The notes: a model not told the origin generated them from the sequence alone. A stretch of 64,000 nt of DNA from Cenococcum geophilum 1.58 (GCA_001692895.1 KV748183.1:62001-126000), one strand, 5' to 3'; numbered from the stretch's first letter, positions 1 to 14,284 are shown. A program made the numbers and translations.

Positions 1-3000
1 TAAAGATATATAAATAAGCTTAGAATAAGAATTCCTAATGGTATAAGACTTTTAAGACAAGATAAGTAAGATCTAGGACTCTTAAGATGAGATAAGGACA
101 TTAGTTAAGCCTAGTTGGACTAAGGTAGGGGCTAAGCTTAAGTTAGAAGTAAGCTTGGGATTAAAGAACCTAAGGGGTTAAGAATTTGGAGTATAAATTA
201 GGACACCTATAGATAAGAGGCTAGGAGCTTCTTTATAGATTAGAGAATCTATGGTATAAATAGTAATTAGACTAGGAGACGAATATATAGACCTAGAAGA
301 CTTACTAGTTAAATAAAGTGTTTGGACTAAAGATTGAAAAGCTAATATTAGGATTAAGAAGTAAGACGATTTTAAGGATTAAAGTATAAGGCGTAAACTA
401 AAAGAAACTATAGAAGAGTTTAGATAAAGAATTATCGCATAGTAAGAATAGAAACTAGACAAAAGATCTAGTATATTGGGACGTATAAAGGACAGAGTAC
501 TAGTATAAAGAATTACTAATAGGCCGAGAGTAGGTACACTAAGAGCTAAGTAGCTTACTAAACTGGAATAAGAAGAGGATCTAGGGATTCCTACTAGGTT
601 TGAGGAACGATATACTAAAGGCTATTATAACATAGTAATAAAGAGATATTTTCTTATAAACAGACCGTATATACTCTAGTAGCTGTACTAAAAGTGGTAT
701 AGGCAACAACGTAATAATGAGTAGGAAGATTTCTATATATAGTTGGATGAAAAAGTTATCCAGGACTACCCAATTATAGAGAAGGCCATAATATATATTA
801 AAGGAGCCTTAATTATAATGTTAAAGGATCTAGAGGAACGTTTAGAGGACTAGAGAAGCGAGAGATGTATCTTAGTACCTGCGAATAAAGTTATAACGTT
901 TAGATTAGCATAATAAAGGTTTAAACTTAGGGATAAAAACGAGTTAAGAGTTAACTTAAAGCACCTAGTATACTACATGATATTATAGATTGCGTGCGTG
1001 GACGATATGTATAAAATACATAAGAATCTAAAAGAAAAGAATTGGAAATACCCTATAAGGATATATTAGATAATAGACGAGCAATAATATAGGAATGCTA
1101 AATATATATATGGATAGCATTTAATAGAGATCTAAGAGGAAGGAAGTTTAGTACTTTAACTAGGAAGATTCCTTATAGAAGAATGCTTAGAAGGATAATA
1201 GTAGTAGGAATACCTAAAAAATATGTATTTATGGTATATTAAAGATAAAAAGCGAACTAGGTATTGGCTAAAAAATAAGCTAAGTGCACTAGGATTAAGC
1301 AGCTAATAATTAGGAAAAGTAGAGGCCTATAGGACTAGAGGGAGCTAGTGGTAGAGCCTTAGACCCTTAAAGGAATTTAAGGATAACACCTGAATTTATA
1401 AGTTAATTAGTAAGATTAGTAGTTTAAAGCGCTAATAGATAGTAGAGTGATACGAAACTATATCTTACTAGTAGCAGTTAAGAGAATGGAATTACCTTAT
1501 AGATAAAAGGAGCAACCTTACCTATTAGTTATGATTTTAGGAGATCTAATAACCTATAGAGGAGGGATTATTAATCTTAAAACAGGACCTATTTAGATAA
1601 CTATTAAAGGGAGATAAATTAAGATGTCTTTTAATATCCTACTATTGGGATAGGATAAGGCAGTATTAGGTATGCCTTGGTTATAGGAATATAATCTAAG
1701 GATTGATTAGATTATAGGTTAGGTTGATATTAAAGATACTTGACGCCGTAAGATGCGATAATAAGCTAAGTTGGTATGGTACTAAGTAGGAGCAACCTAT
1801 AAAGAAACAGAAAAAGGACTAAGCCATATACTAAAGAAATACTATAAGTATGGTAAGAAACTATAGTTACTGGAAAGTAAAAAGCTATTAGAATATGTAG
1901 CATAGGACTATAAAATAGAGTTAGAACTAGGAATAAGTTTAAAGTTCTTTCTAATCTATAAGCTTACTAAAGAAGAAGGTAGAGCGTTAAAAGAGTTTAT
2001 CTAGGAAAATCTATAAAAGGGATATATTAGACCATCGCAGTTATTAGCAGGTTATCTAGTACTATTTGTATTAAAGAAGAATAGTAAACTAAGGCTGTAT
2101 ATTGACTATAGATAGTTAAATAGTATTACTAGGAAGGATAGGTATCTTTTACCCTTAATTAGCGAGATCTAAGATAGGATAGGTAATGTGTAAATCTTCA
2201 CGAAGATAGATCTAAGATAGGTATACTATTAGATTAGGATTAAGGAAGGTAATAAATAGAAGGCAGCCTTTAGGTTAAAGGAAGGATTATATAAACCATT
2301 AGTTATACAATTCGGGCTTATAAACGCACTAGTAATATTCTAGAAGCGTATTAACAATATATTAGGAGAATACTTAGATGAATTTATTATGGTATATCTT
2401 AATGATATTATTATCTACTTAATAACTAAGGAAGAATATAGGGAATATGTTAAATGGGTCTTAAAGAGACTATAAGAAGAATAGATGCTAGTAGTAATTA
2501 AGAAATGCGAGTTCTTTACTAGGAAGACTAATTTTATAGGATTTATTATTAAACTAGGCTAACTTAGTATAGATCTAAAGAAGATTAAGGCTATAGTAAA
2601 TTAGTAGGAACTAGAGAACGTTACGCAGTTAAGATTGTTCTTAGGGTTTTGCAATTACTATAGAAGGTTTATAGCATAATGGTTAAAGGATATTAAGCCA
2701 TTTACACGGTTAATAAAGAAAGAAGAACTATAGGTATAGGGGGAAGAGTAAAGAGAACTCTTTAAGAAAGTTAAAGAGTTGTTTACCTAGGAGCCAGTTC
2801 TTAAGATCTATTAACTAGGACTAGAGACGGTTGTAGAAATAGATATATTAGACTATACACTAAGGGCGTACTTTATATAAAGGTATTAAGATAGATAGCA
2901 CCTAGTGGCATACTATAGTCGGAAGATAACACCACCGGAGTTAAACTATAATATCTATAATAAGGAGTTATTAGGTATAGTTGCAGCATTAAAGGAATAA

Positions 3001-4740
3001 AGAGTATTCTTATAAGGTATAAAGAAACTATTTATAGTTAAAACAGATTATAAGAACCTAATAGGATTCCTAATAATAAAGGAACTTAACTAAAGATAGG
3101 TTAGATAGGCAGAGATACTTGCGGAATACTATTTTAAGATTTAGTATACTAAAGGTACAGATAATACGCGGGCAGATGCTCTAAGCTATAAAGCTAAACT
3201 ATAAAATAAGAAAAAGCCATTAGGGGCTTTATTACAAAAAGATATAGACGGATTAATTAGGTATAATTATCCAAAAATTGCAGCAACTTAAGAAGATAAC
3301 GAACTAGAGAAAGTCTACAAGACACTAGAAAGCTTTTAGGTATAAAGAATTCTAGAAGCATAGCTAGAAGATCTATAAATGGATATATACGAGAATTAAG
3401 AAGTAAAGTATATCCTAAGAAGCATAGTAGAGTAATTTATGGAAGACTTCTATAAGGGACTAACCTAAGGACATAATAGAGCTATAAGCTTAGTGTTAAG
3501 ACTTTAAGAGGAGTATATTATTAACGGAATCTAGAGAATAGCTAGAAAGGTTATAAAGGAATATCTAGATTACTAAAGNAATAAACTAACGAGGNATAAG
3601 CTATANNNAGGGCTATAACCTNTTAAAANACTAGAGAGACNATNGGANGTTATATTATAGGACTTTATTATTAAGTTGCTAAAATTAAAAGATCCTATTA
3701 CTGGATAAGATTATAACGTGATCTTAGTGATAGTAGACAAGCTTATAAAGTGGGGATACTTTATAGTATATATAGAAGAAATCTTAGCGGAAGATGTCGC
3801 TAGAATCTATGTTAAAGAAGTATTTATAAGATATAGAGTACTAAGCAAAATTATATTAGATAGAGATCTAAGATTTATAGCAGTATTCTAGGAAGTATTC
3901 TTAGCGAAGTAAGGAGTTTAAGCAGCAACTTTTACTATATATTATCCACAAACAGATAGTTAAATAGAAAGGTTAAATTAGATGCTAGAGCAGTACCTAA
4001 GGCATTATATTAATTATGCATAAAATAATTAGGTATCGCTATTACTAGTTATATAATTTATATATAATATAACACCTTAAGAAGGAATAGGCACGTTACT
4101 ATTTAAGGTAAATTATAGATATAAGCTAAGAATATTATTATTATTACGGTAAGTGAAAAAAATAAGTAGTATAGCTAAAGAGAGAATAAAGACATTAATG
4201 AATCTTTATGTAGACCTTATAGAATTAGTAAAGAAAGTATAAGAGAGAATGAAAAAGTACTATAATACTAAGAGATCTAAGGGACCAGATCTTAAGGAGG
4301 GAGATAAAGTATGGCTACTATACAAAAATTTTAAGAGTTAATAATTAAGTAAGAAATTAGACTATATTAGACTAGGACCTTTTAAAATTATATAAAGGAT
4401 TTTACTGGTTACGTTTAAGTTAAACCTACTAGCCAAAATAAAGATCTACCCTATACAGTATATCGCAATGCTAGAGCTAGCACGTGGGAATGTTAAGCCA
4501 CCGGTCTATAAAGTAGACATATATAGAGAACAAGAAGAAGATAAATGGTAAGTATTAAAGATTATTAATTATAAGAACATCGACGACGAGATATGGTATA
4601 AGGTTAAGTAGATAGGCTATACTAAGACTACCTAGGAACTACTAGAGAATTTAAAGAACGCTATAGGAAAGGTATAGGAGTATTAAAAGAGATTAGGTTA
4701 GGCAGTATTAATAAAGAAGGATCGCTAAAGAATAAGTCAC
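1..4740 (+). mobile_element. RIP-degraded Ty3/gypsy chromovirus (gag-pol remnant)
   Basis: The + strand keeps one pol order through dozens of TAG/TAA codons. A protease-like LIDS motif lies near 1432-1470. Reverse transcriptase spans about 2040-2500, with YIDYR at 2098 and the catalytic box read as YLNDI at 2395, where the first Asp of the usual YLDD has become Asn. RNase H is at about 2820-3180. Integrase is at about 3500-4050, with a DRDLRF segment and the YYPQTDS..ERLN signature. A C-terminal chromodomain lies near 4530-4690. Most stops sit where homologues have Gln or Trp, which is the RIP signature. Upstream sequence (about 560-1300) is probably gag but is too eroded to delimit. No matching LTR pair was found, and the 5' LTR may lie outside the window. 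Ambiguous bases occur at 3579-3648. The element cannot be autonomous as it stands. Confidence 0.85.
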
Positions 4741-5989
4741 CTAAGGGGGACCTAAGAAGAGCAGTTGCTAAACTACTCGGATTTATTTCCTTCTCTATTA
4801 GAAGAGAATCTATTCTTTTATTACCTAGTTCTTGTAGACCTTATTCTATAAGTTTCTACTCCTTAGAATAAACCTTCTTATAAACCTTTTTAAGACGAAG
4901 CAGATAAGCAGATGCCATAATTTAAGTATTTAGGGCCTTCTGTTCCGCATTACGGGAACGTTCTAACTTAGTAAGGGCTTACAATAGTTTACTATTTAGC
5001 CGCGCAGTAGTAGATTAAACATAAGACCCTAAGACAAATTAATTAGGGAACTAGACGACTATTAAGAGTAATAGGTCGCGTATATTTAGTATTAGAAGTA
5101 GAGTGAATGTTATAGGATAAACAAACATTTGCTTTAGTATACTCTAAGCAAGAGAACGGTTATCGCAAAGATAGGTTCACCAACGTAATATAAACCAACC
5201 CCTCTTTTAAACAACAAGAATATAGAGACGGTATAATCTCACTAAGAGATAATATTACAACAATAGTGCGAGCACGACGTTGGGCGTGTAAAGAAGAAAT
5301 TGCTTTAGGTATAATAAGCAATAATATTAACTAAATTAATTAAACGGATATTATACCTCTAATAAATAACTTAGAGATGTTTTAAATCTTTAAGGATAAA
5401 AATAAAGAGGAGGGAGATGGTATTACGGACGCTTTAAGTATAATATTACAACTACTTAGAGAAGAGACGGAAGAAGCTAGTTAGTTAATTTAGGCACGGT
5501 CCAGAATGGAGCTAATAGAATCATGTGATGAGGAATAGTAACTAAGGTTATATAATATGCTACGTATTAAACAAGAGGAATAAGAGAAACTTATGTACCT
5601 TATATATAAGACGTATATTACGTATAAGAAGGATTTTATAGGAGTACGGTTATGTATTTAAGGACCCTTAGTCCCTACCTAGATAGTTCCTTCCTTATAG
5701 TAATTCTTAGAATACAATTGGAGTTAATCTATTAGGCAACCACTCCACCAGTTATTATTACGTTGTTGACTTTTGTACTTGCATTTCCTACACACCTAGC
5801 CCATTGACGAACCCATCGTAGTTCTTGCTACAAGGTTCCGTTACACAGCGTATATTCCTAACTCTTATAAACGCTAAAAAGCTAACCCACTATTATAATA
5901 AATGCTCTAGAGCTTTCTTTTAAGGTGACCTCCTTAAGTTATATAAGAGGCGTTATAAAAAAAGGACTGTTGCCGGCTATAGTTAAGAC

Positions 5990-6300
5990 TTGCGAATTCC
6001 AGTGCTAAGGAGAATAAAATTGTGCTTTTAATGCTCCTTAAAGAAACTTAAGTGTAATAGCGATAGCGATAAACCTTGCTTAAGATACTTACTAGCGGGT
6101 TTATAATGCGTTTATAAGTAAAGGCGTAACTAGGTAACTCTTCTAGAAGAATTAAAGGAGGCTAGAAAACTAGTAGAAGAGATAGATAGGAGAATAATAG
6201 GAAATAAAGAGGATAAATTAATGCTAGGAGTTTAGTTCTACTCCCCATCCTTAGGTTTATCTACTATCCTATCTTCCTTAAACTCCTTAGCGGCCTTACC
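5990..6300 (+). pseudogene. Ghost of a Zn2Cys6-type protein, RIP-mutated
   Basis: In the + frame from 6023, Cys codons fall at 6023, 6032, 6053, 6077 and 6107. The spacing is C-x2-C-x6-C-x7-C-x2-[Y]-x6-C, which matches a fungal binuclear zinc cluster exactly if the Tyr replaces a fifth Cys (TGT/TGC to TAT/TAC is a RIP-type change). Two stop codons interrupt the cluster at positions compatible with Gln. The same frame, with in-frame stops, then reads a charged helix-like stretch (LLEELKEARKLVEEI) to about 6230. In transcription factors this cluster is followed by a linker and coiled coil, which would fit, but similar clusters also occur in some transposon proteins. No intact gene remains, and its parent family was not identified. 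Confidence 0.5.
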
Positions 6301-7679
6301 TAAATAATAGCATTACTTAAAACCAAATTTTCTCCTTAAAAGCATCTCTTAGTGCTGGATTTGCTTATATCTAGGGTTCTCTAAAAAGACTAAAACATCG
6401 CCGTATAGGTGCGGCTATGTAAGGGATGAGTACTATAGCAATATAGAGTATGGTTAGGCTCCTTTAGGTTTTATGCCTCTGTAGATATACGATACTGCAT
6501 TATATACCTCTTCCGTTACTTTTTAGCATTGTTCTTTAGTGCCCTTAGCTAATTTTGGTATGTATAAGCCCTCTATAATATACGTAAAATGTTAAATAAA
6601 TATCTAATATACTAGGAGAGTTCCCTCCACTAATAATAAAGGAAGGTGAATTATTTCCTAAAAAACATTTTGTCAATGCTAATAATAGTAAAGTTATAAA
6701 ATTCTAAGGTATCTTAAATATGCTGAAGTATTATATAATTACTCTTTATACTAGATCCTATTAATTTAGGAAATGTATTTTTATTTACTAAGCTTTATAT
6801 AGTAGTATATTCGCGAGGTTAGTTTTATTAATTTACTTGCTTAGTTAGCGAGTTGTTAGTAGGGAATATACTATCTTTAAGACTTATAGAGTAATTAACT
6901 AAGAATTAAGTTAGTGCCCCTTATCTAAAAAGTATACTTTAACTAGCCGATAATAAGAAGGTTAGCTAGGAAACCGCTCTTAGAGGCGTAGGAATAGTAT
7001 AATTAGTAGGCTGGTACGCAGGAATATAATACTATTTAACTTTACTTAATATGGCTTAGAGGAGTGTAGAGCCTCAACCTAAGCTATGGGAATATGTCCT
7101 CTAACTAAGCCTCTATTATATAACCTAACTGCTTTTAGGCGCTGCGGCTAACCCTACTACTTACCCTTTTTAGAACTTTAGAAGTTATACTAGTCCTTAG
7201 TTAAGCGACTAACGTTTAAAGCTCTAACTAACTAGCTAAATCTGTCGCAGATTAGATAAAGCTAATAATGACTTCTTAATGTATATATAGAGGCTTTAGA
7301 GCCATGTTTAATAAAGCAAAGTTCTTATTCTTAATCGTTCTGTTTAATACTAAATCACTCCCTTAAATATTGCTTAAGGCGTAGTTAAAACTAGAGAAAT
7401 ATACCATCTAAGAGTGCTCTATTTAGCTTAGCGCAGCTTATAAACAGCGAGAAATATAGCGACTTAAAACTTATATGCTAGGGGCTGGAGTTTAAAGTCT
7501 ATAAAGCGATTATATATACTTAATCTCCTATACTTACAGCTGCCTGTAATAAACGCTTTTAGGTAAAATCTAACTAAATATTTAGTGGAATTAACCCTAA
7601 CTAATTAACTAATGGGTAGAAGGTGGTAACTAATATTATAAATATTAACGAGTTTAATTCTAGTACTATTAAGAGGATA

Positions 7680-8420
7680 ATCTAATTTATATATAAGAGA
7701 GACTATAAGAATGGTAAGGAGGAGTAAGGATCTAATATTAACGACGCTAATACCTTATCGCTATCTAAACTAGATAATAGCGGTAGCGATAATAAAGATA
7801 TAACGATACGGCTAACGACGGCCTATATTACACTTCGTCATATTTATATTAATACAATTACCGATTACTACAATATACTATAGCTAAAAGAGCTTATGAA
7901 TATAAAAATCTAATATATTTTAGGAACTAGCTGGTCCGCAAACGGGTTTCCTAATATTATTAAGGATGTCTTTAGCCTAATAGGTGACTTAGCATTATAT
8001 AATATAATTACCTTAATAGCGGCTAAGTATATTAAAGAGCTTATTAAACTTAAGGACTTTATAAAGCTAGATGTTATAGGCGATTTCGCTATTAGCATTA
8101 TATAGATAGCGATTACCGCATCTAAGGATATGGAGGAAATTTTTATACTAAAACTTTAAGCTATCTAATCTTAGCTATAACAAACAAAATCACTGCTTTA
8201 ATCCGCTAAGGCGAGGTATACCACGGCTAAGCGTAAAAGTGAAAACATTAATAACTGTCTTAATACCCTTTATATAACTAGGACCTGTTATAATATCGGT
8301 TATAAAGCCAAGTTTATATATTATATTAAGGATAGTAGTTATCTATCCAACCCTAATTATCCTTATATACTTTGTTGCAAAAGGTGCGAGCATTATATAT
8401 AAGTAAAGATATATAGCTTA
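7680..8420 (+). pseudogene. Ghost coding frame with Cys pairs, family unknown
   Basis: One + frame stays protein-like for about 700 bp when TAA/TAG codons at probable Gln/Trp positions are ignored. It includes a helical stretch near 7940-8100 and a Cys-bearing segment near 8286-8400 with TCYNIGYK and CCKRCEHY. The latter could be a damaged zinc ribbon. The pattern is what RIP leaves of a repeated gene or transposon protein. I do not recognise the family and propose no function. Confidence 0.3.
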
Positions 8421-11400
8421 GGAGATCGGCTTAGGTAGGAAGTTATTATATAATACTTCTCTTCCTTTCTTTGTTTAGGTTAATTTAAGAAATTCGAATA
8501 TATATCTTGTCTATAATCGGTCCGTTAGATATTATGTAACTATATTATCTATCTTCTATTAGCCTCCCCTTACCTTACCTCTTACTCTACCCTTTATCTC
8601 ATCCTTTACCTCATTTTTACCCTCACCCTTACCCTTATCTATTACCCCTTGCCCCCCTAAATGAATTATAAAATCCTAGTCATTATATTTATTCTACTAA
8701 ATACTAGAATAGGATTGGATAATAATAGACTAAAATAAAATAAAAAGTGGTAAAGAATAATAAGATAAGCGTAAAATAACTAGGAAAAGGTCCTATATAT
8801 AAGGAACGTATAGTTTTAAATTTACTAGTTATATGCCTTTCTATAGGTACTAGAGGGTTAGTATAGGATTCTTGTATAGGTAAGGCGACTTACCTAGCGG
8901 TGCCTCTTAATTGGATGCTATACGCTATGTATAAGGGCTGCGTGATTTTTAAAATACTTAAGTTTTTTAATTTACTCTAAGTAATAAGGATACTTATAGT
9001 AGAACCCCTACCTAAATACTCCTTCTGTAACGTGATTATTAAGATACTTCTATAATATATCCTTCTTCGTAAATAGGCGGGTCTACCTTAGTATTAAGAG
9101 TTAGTTATTACTAATATAGATAAGATAAATAAGATTAGTAAACGTTATAGGATACGGTAGCTATATTATCTTAACACCCTCTTCCTTAATTAGGACCGCG
9201 CTCCGCGTCTTATTTAGGTTTTCTTAAAAAGGCGAGTCTAAGCTAATCTATTCTTTCTACTGCTTTGCCTGCTAATAGGTACTAGTATTGGCGTTACTTA
9301 TACCTCTTTTTATGCCTATTATACTTTGGTTTACTTTAGACCTAAGTTAAAATCTAATAGTTTTGCTTAGGATCCTATTTTACTAACTCTCTTATTAATT
9401 ATAATACTTAACGAGATTACGGATAAACTTTATACGGAGTTTTATAGCGTGTCCTTCTTTAAGCTTATTTAGCGGCTAAGATAGTAGTTTGGTAATAGTA
9501 GCACGTTTATAAAATTTATACTATATAGCTAAATAGGTGGGAATTTCCGTCCTAACGCTACTACTAAGCTATCTTTTAATATTATAATCGTTAATAGTGT
9601 TATAAAAATTGAGAATAACCTAGTCCTCTTTTTGTTTATATAGAACGTTTATAATACTATAAAGTTTACGTTTAGCTTTATTATAACGGTTGTATAGTTT
9701 TGTTCCCTTCGCGGTATTAATAGGGTAATATCCCTAGCTCCTAATCTTTTGCTTATATTGCTCTTATTTTTAGTAAAGCTGTAGAATATTAGGGCGTTAA
9801 TTAAGTTTTAGCTAGAATTTAAGCTTTTACTTATTAGTTAGACCTATAGGGGCCTGCTTATTCCTTAAGATCCCTATCCATACGGTATGTTGGATAAGGT
9901 CATCCTATAATAAAGTCCCGAAGTAAATTAACTGGAAATCGCGCTTAATTAAATTAGGTAAATAAAACCGTTAGTAAGTATTACTATAATAACCTATCGT
10001 CTAATTTCGCTCTTCTAGAGTAAGGGCGCCTAGAAAACTTAGTTAATATATATACTTATATTAAATTAAACACTTATTGTTTAATTTCCTTCCGGACACT
10101 TATTATAGCTAGTAAAGTTTAAGCGATTTTTTAAACCCGGCCACTTGGCCTAACTATATATAGTAATTACGGCATTTCTGGTAAGGGAATGCTTTGGTGT
10201 CTGATACTCCCCTATAACTAGCCATTATCTTAATATCTTAAAAGATGGGTTATTTCTCTATCTCCTTCTTAAACTTTACTTTAAGACTCTCTTTTTTTAC
10301 TAGGATTTTAAGTCTAAAAATCTCTTCTGGTAAAGTATAACGGCGTTAAAATATATTATTTGCGATGGCAAGGCTTATAAGATAGGATAGGATATAAAAA
10401 GCTAAGATACTTTTAAGACGGAAAATAAACCTCTTACTATAGGTCTATTAGCACCATTCGCGCTATCTTTAATTAATATTACTATATACTATCTGCCTAT
10501 ACCTTTAGAATTCTTAATATATACGAGACTTATAAGGGTAATAGTTGTAGTTTAATTAAAGTTTTTTGCATTGTAAACTCTTAGGATTATAATATATTTA
10601 TATAAAAGCGCTTTATTAGAGCCTTTTACGCTTAAACTTTTAATAAGAGCTTAGGGTCTTATTGCCGTAGCACCAGAGAGGAGGAGGATTGCTCCTATCT
10701 GCACTTGAAAACAACTATAGTAAGGCTTCGCGTCTATTGTCTAATAGGTATTAATAATTGTATATAAGTCCTATATATATATAGCATCCTTTTCTTTCTT
10801 TAACGTGTCTAGCTTATATATTGGCGTTAAGTAGGTTAGGATCCACTATAATAAATTAGCTAGGATTTTTTTTTAAAAAATTAAAGATTACCTATATCTT
10901 GTATATTAAGTTCTGCGCCATTATTTATACTATAGCCTGCTATATCTATAAATTTATATAGTATTCGTCTCTAGTATAACTAGATTATACTTTCCTTCTT
11001 AATTTAAGAATTCTTCACGCGCTATTTAAGGTATATTTTAAATATATCGGCCGCGCACTAATAAAGGGCCTTAGTTAGGTTAGACTTAACTTTTAGGCAG
11101 AACCTAAATATAAATTATTAGTATTATAAGGTGAATTTTAGTTTAAATATAAATAAACTTTTCCTAATTTTAGAACTTATACTTAATAAGAGAAGTAGAC
11201 TAGGGCTTCTGTTTTAACTTTACCCTTCCTTAGTCCTTATAATACGCAATCCTCTACTATAAATATTCCCCCTTAGAATTGGCGTCTTCCCTAGCTCTAG
11301 AGTTAGAGCTTAAATCTAAGTCTAAAGCTGGCTTAGAATAAAACGGCTTACCTAGTTTAGAGTTTAAGCTAGAGGCTAGATTTATATTTCGCTATTTCTT

Positions 11401-13720
11401 ACTTTAAGAGGGCATAGTGGTTAAACGTATAGTATCTTAGTGCTTTAGTAGCTGCCAGTTGCTTATACATAGAAGCTAGCTTAAGAGCAACTGCTATTAA
11501 TAGGAATGCTGAAAAAGGCTTTATGGGAGATTGGCGTTCTTAAGAGCGGGATAAGGCAAAAAAATCTTATAGGTAGAAACCTAGAAATTAAGTATTAGAA
11601 GTAAATAATATAATAGTAGGGGAAAATGCATATATAGCTACTATGGGAAAAGGGTTAAAGGAGTGTAGTGCAGAAGGGAGGTTTCGTTGTGTGAGGGTAG
11701 TGCTTTTGGCGAAGGATAAGGATAAAGGTAGGTAGTGGATGTCTATAGCTTCTTAAATAACGTTAGCTGCTGAGGGACGTTTGGGGAGCTTTTAGGTTTA
11801 GTAGGTAAATGAGGAAGACCCTGCCGTTCTTGGTATGCTTAGTATGTTGCAAAAGTGGTAATAGATATAGGTCTAAGCGAGGAGAAATAGCCTCCTAAAA
11901 CAGGGGGGAGGAGCCTCCAAATCCGGCTGCGTCTTCCCTAATAATAAGATTCTATAAGTTATATACCGCTATTAGTGTATATATTAAAAGAACCTATGTT
12001 AATAAAGGGAAGTTCTGCCTTATTAACTTAAAATATTAAAACCGTATCTTAAAGACTTTAAAGGTACGCTTAATAATATTCCTTAGTAATAAATAATATA
12101 GATTAAATAGCTTCTTTATATTCCGTAGCTTTATATTTACTTAGGCCTACTTATAAAGATAATACTAAACGCCCTAGTATGGAGTAAACGTTATAGGCGT
12201 ATTTAAGTACCCAGTATTAGCAATATAATATTAACCTAGTAAAGCTTTAAAGCCCTTCCTCTTCGCTAAATTTATTACTCTATAGTTATAAATAGAGCCT
12301 TTTTATCCTACTTAAACGTATACAAAGTTTATCTTAAAATTAACGGCCGCTAGGACGTTTTGCGATAAGCTACTTTTCCTACTATACTAGGGAGCTTACT
12401 TTCTATGCCCGCCCTTAATTACCACTAGTAGATATATACTGTTAAGCGCTTTAATATAATTGGCAAAAAATGGATACTACTTTAGATTATCTATAACCTT
12501 ATCTAGTGTATTATTTTTAGGTAACTTAATGACTTCCTTATATAGCTATATAAGGTTAGGAAGAGCCTTATATACCGCTCTATTTACTAAATTAGCGCTA
12601 GTAAAAGACTATTATATAAAAGGTATATATTGCCTACTCCTTAATTATTAATAAGGCGTGCTGCGTCTCCTTATAAACTAGCCTATATAACTAATTGTTA
12701 CTAAATATTAGCATAAATATTAGCAGCTTTTTTGCCGCTAATAGAAGCTTTATATTATATAAGCCGCTATAAAGCTAAAGCTATTTAAGCAGCTTCCTAA
12801 ATACGTCCGGCCGCATCCTTGTTAAATTACAGAGCCTCTATAGGTGACTATAGAGTAGCTGCGTCGTCTATGTTGTTCCGCGCTATATATTAGTGTATTA
12901 AATACGAACGCCGCTAGGTTGGAGTTTTACCGCAACAGCGAGGACTAAGAGGAGGACGTTGTATAGGGCCTGCAGCTGCTGCAGTAGTATCGTTGCTGGG
13001 GGTGGTAGAGGTATATTGGGTGGGGTAGGTAATCGGGCGCACATATGAGCAGAGCTCTAACTCGTAGTTGGTATATAAAGATGGAATTTGGACCTTTATA
13101 TTGATATGACGCTAAGAGCTCTATTTTAACTACTATATATGGTATAGCTTGCGGGTTTAACGCGGTAGCCGATATGGAGGAGCTCCATGTGGAAAAGTCG
13201 CCATATCAACCGAACACTACCCTCCAGATCATATGGGGGCTCCAGATCAACTTCAATATGAGGCCCTCATATCGCATATGACGCCGCAACCGAACAGACC
13301 CTAAGCTTTCTTTTAAGGCGCCTCTCATTTCAACCACGAATCATTTATATTCTCATCATCTCTACGCTTGGAATTAATATTTCATGATACAGCCGGATGG
13401 AAGGGTGGACTCATAAACTTTTTGCAGGGTCTGGATCCTGCAGATATTAGGATTAAATAAGAATATTTACGATTTTAGTCAGCGAATTCAACAGCGGCAG
13501 GAATATTACAGAAGTCTTTGGTTATTCTTTACCTATATTGCACTCGGCTGGTTGACTTAAACTGATGTCCTTTGGGAGCCACTACACCATGGTCTTCTCT
13601 AATACTCCTGCAAAAGCCATGTGAACGCCTTGCAATGCAAATGAATGAACACCACAGCAACCAAGCTAGTTCCCCTCGACAATGAGCACATATTCTCATA
13701 AATTCTAGGGACATTATCAA

Positions 13721-14284
13721 TTATCCAACGAACTCCTTCCTTCCTCCTACATCACCAGTATTCTCAACTCCATATGCATCCTCATAAGCCGGGATGATCA
13801 CATCCCAGTTCTCCTCCTTCTCACCCAGCCTCACCTCTACATCCTCATCCCCTTCGTCCTCCTCGTCCTTTCCCCTCCACTTGAATGCCAGAACAGCACC
13901 GTCCCTCAGCCCCGCTCCCTTTAAACAGTCCTTAGCCCCCATTCCCTCTCCAGCAATGCTCTTTCTCTTACCCTTGCCCTTCCCCGCCCCCTCGCTCTCA
14001 CCGGCATCAAGCCCGCCCCGCGCTTTCTCCCATTCGCCTAGCAAGAAGCCTTCCTCAGGATTGTTTAAGTCGACAGGGCGGCCTAGTATAATTTCGTGGG
14101 GTGAAGAGGGCAGAACCCGATTGTTTAGCGTGCCGTCGGGGTTGGTTTCGTTGAGGGCAGCGAGGAGTGCGGTCTTGATTGACTGGAATGTTTGGAGCGG
14201 GTCGCAGTGGAGGAGGACGGTGGTTTTGTGGTGTTTCAGGCGGAGCGTCCAGGTTAGCGGGGAGGGAGCGGTGGAGGTGGACAT
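13721..14284 (-). CDS. Small conserved-looking fungal protein, ubiquitin-like fold possible
   Basis: A single-exon reading frame of 187 aa. The start is the ATG at 14284 in good context (AAACC-ATG-TC). The frame stays open about 32 codons further upstream, but only to a GTG. Residues about 8-40 read TWTLRLKHHKTTVLLHCDP followed by a helix-like FQSIKTALLAAL. A low-complexity Gly/Lys/Glu linker follows, then a GLRDGAVLAFKWRG strand and a terminal WDVIIPAYEDAYG motif. A beta-strand pair, a helix and a late hydrophobic strand suggest a beta-grasp (ubiquitin-like) domain with a disordered insertion; this is inference from the pattern. There is no signal peptide or membrane segment. It is divergently oriented to the gene at 15267, about 980 bp away. 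Function unknown. Confidence 0.7.
   Translation of the reverse strand: MSTSTAPSPLTWTLRLKHHKTTVLLHCDPLQTFQSIKTALLAALNETNPDGTLNNRVLPSSPHEIILGRPVDLNNPEEGFLLGEWEKARGGLDAGESEGAGKGKGKRKSIAGEGMGAKDCLKGAGLRDGAVLAFKWRGKDEEDEGDEDVEVRLGEKEENWDVIIPAYEDAYGVENTGDVGGRKEFVG

Larger units (their letters stand above)
4741..13150. other. AT-rich RIP desert with eroded repeats
   Basis: This stretch is dominated by TA-rich sequence with stop codons in every frame and no intact gene. It probably contains several overlapping dead repeats. Two stretches with readable ghost protein are listed separately (6.02-6.3 kb and 7.68-8.42 kb). A less mutated patch occurs near 5740-5830. The 60-aa-scale open frames at 7910-8098 and 12460-12651 look like chance. 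Composition returns to gene-like by about 13.2 kb. No tRNA or rRNA was recognised. Confidence 0.7.
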
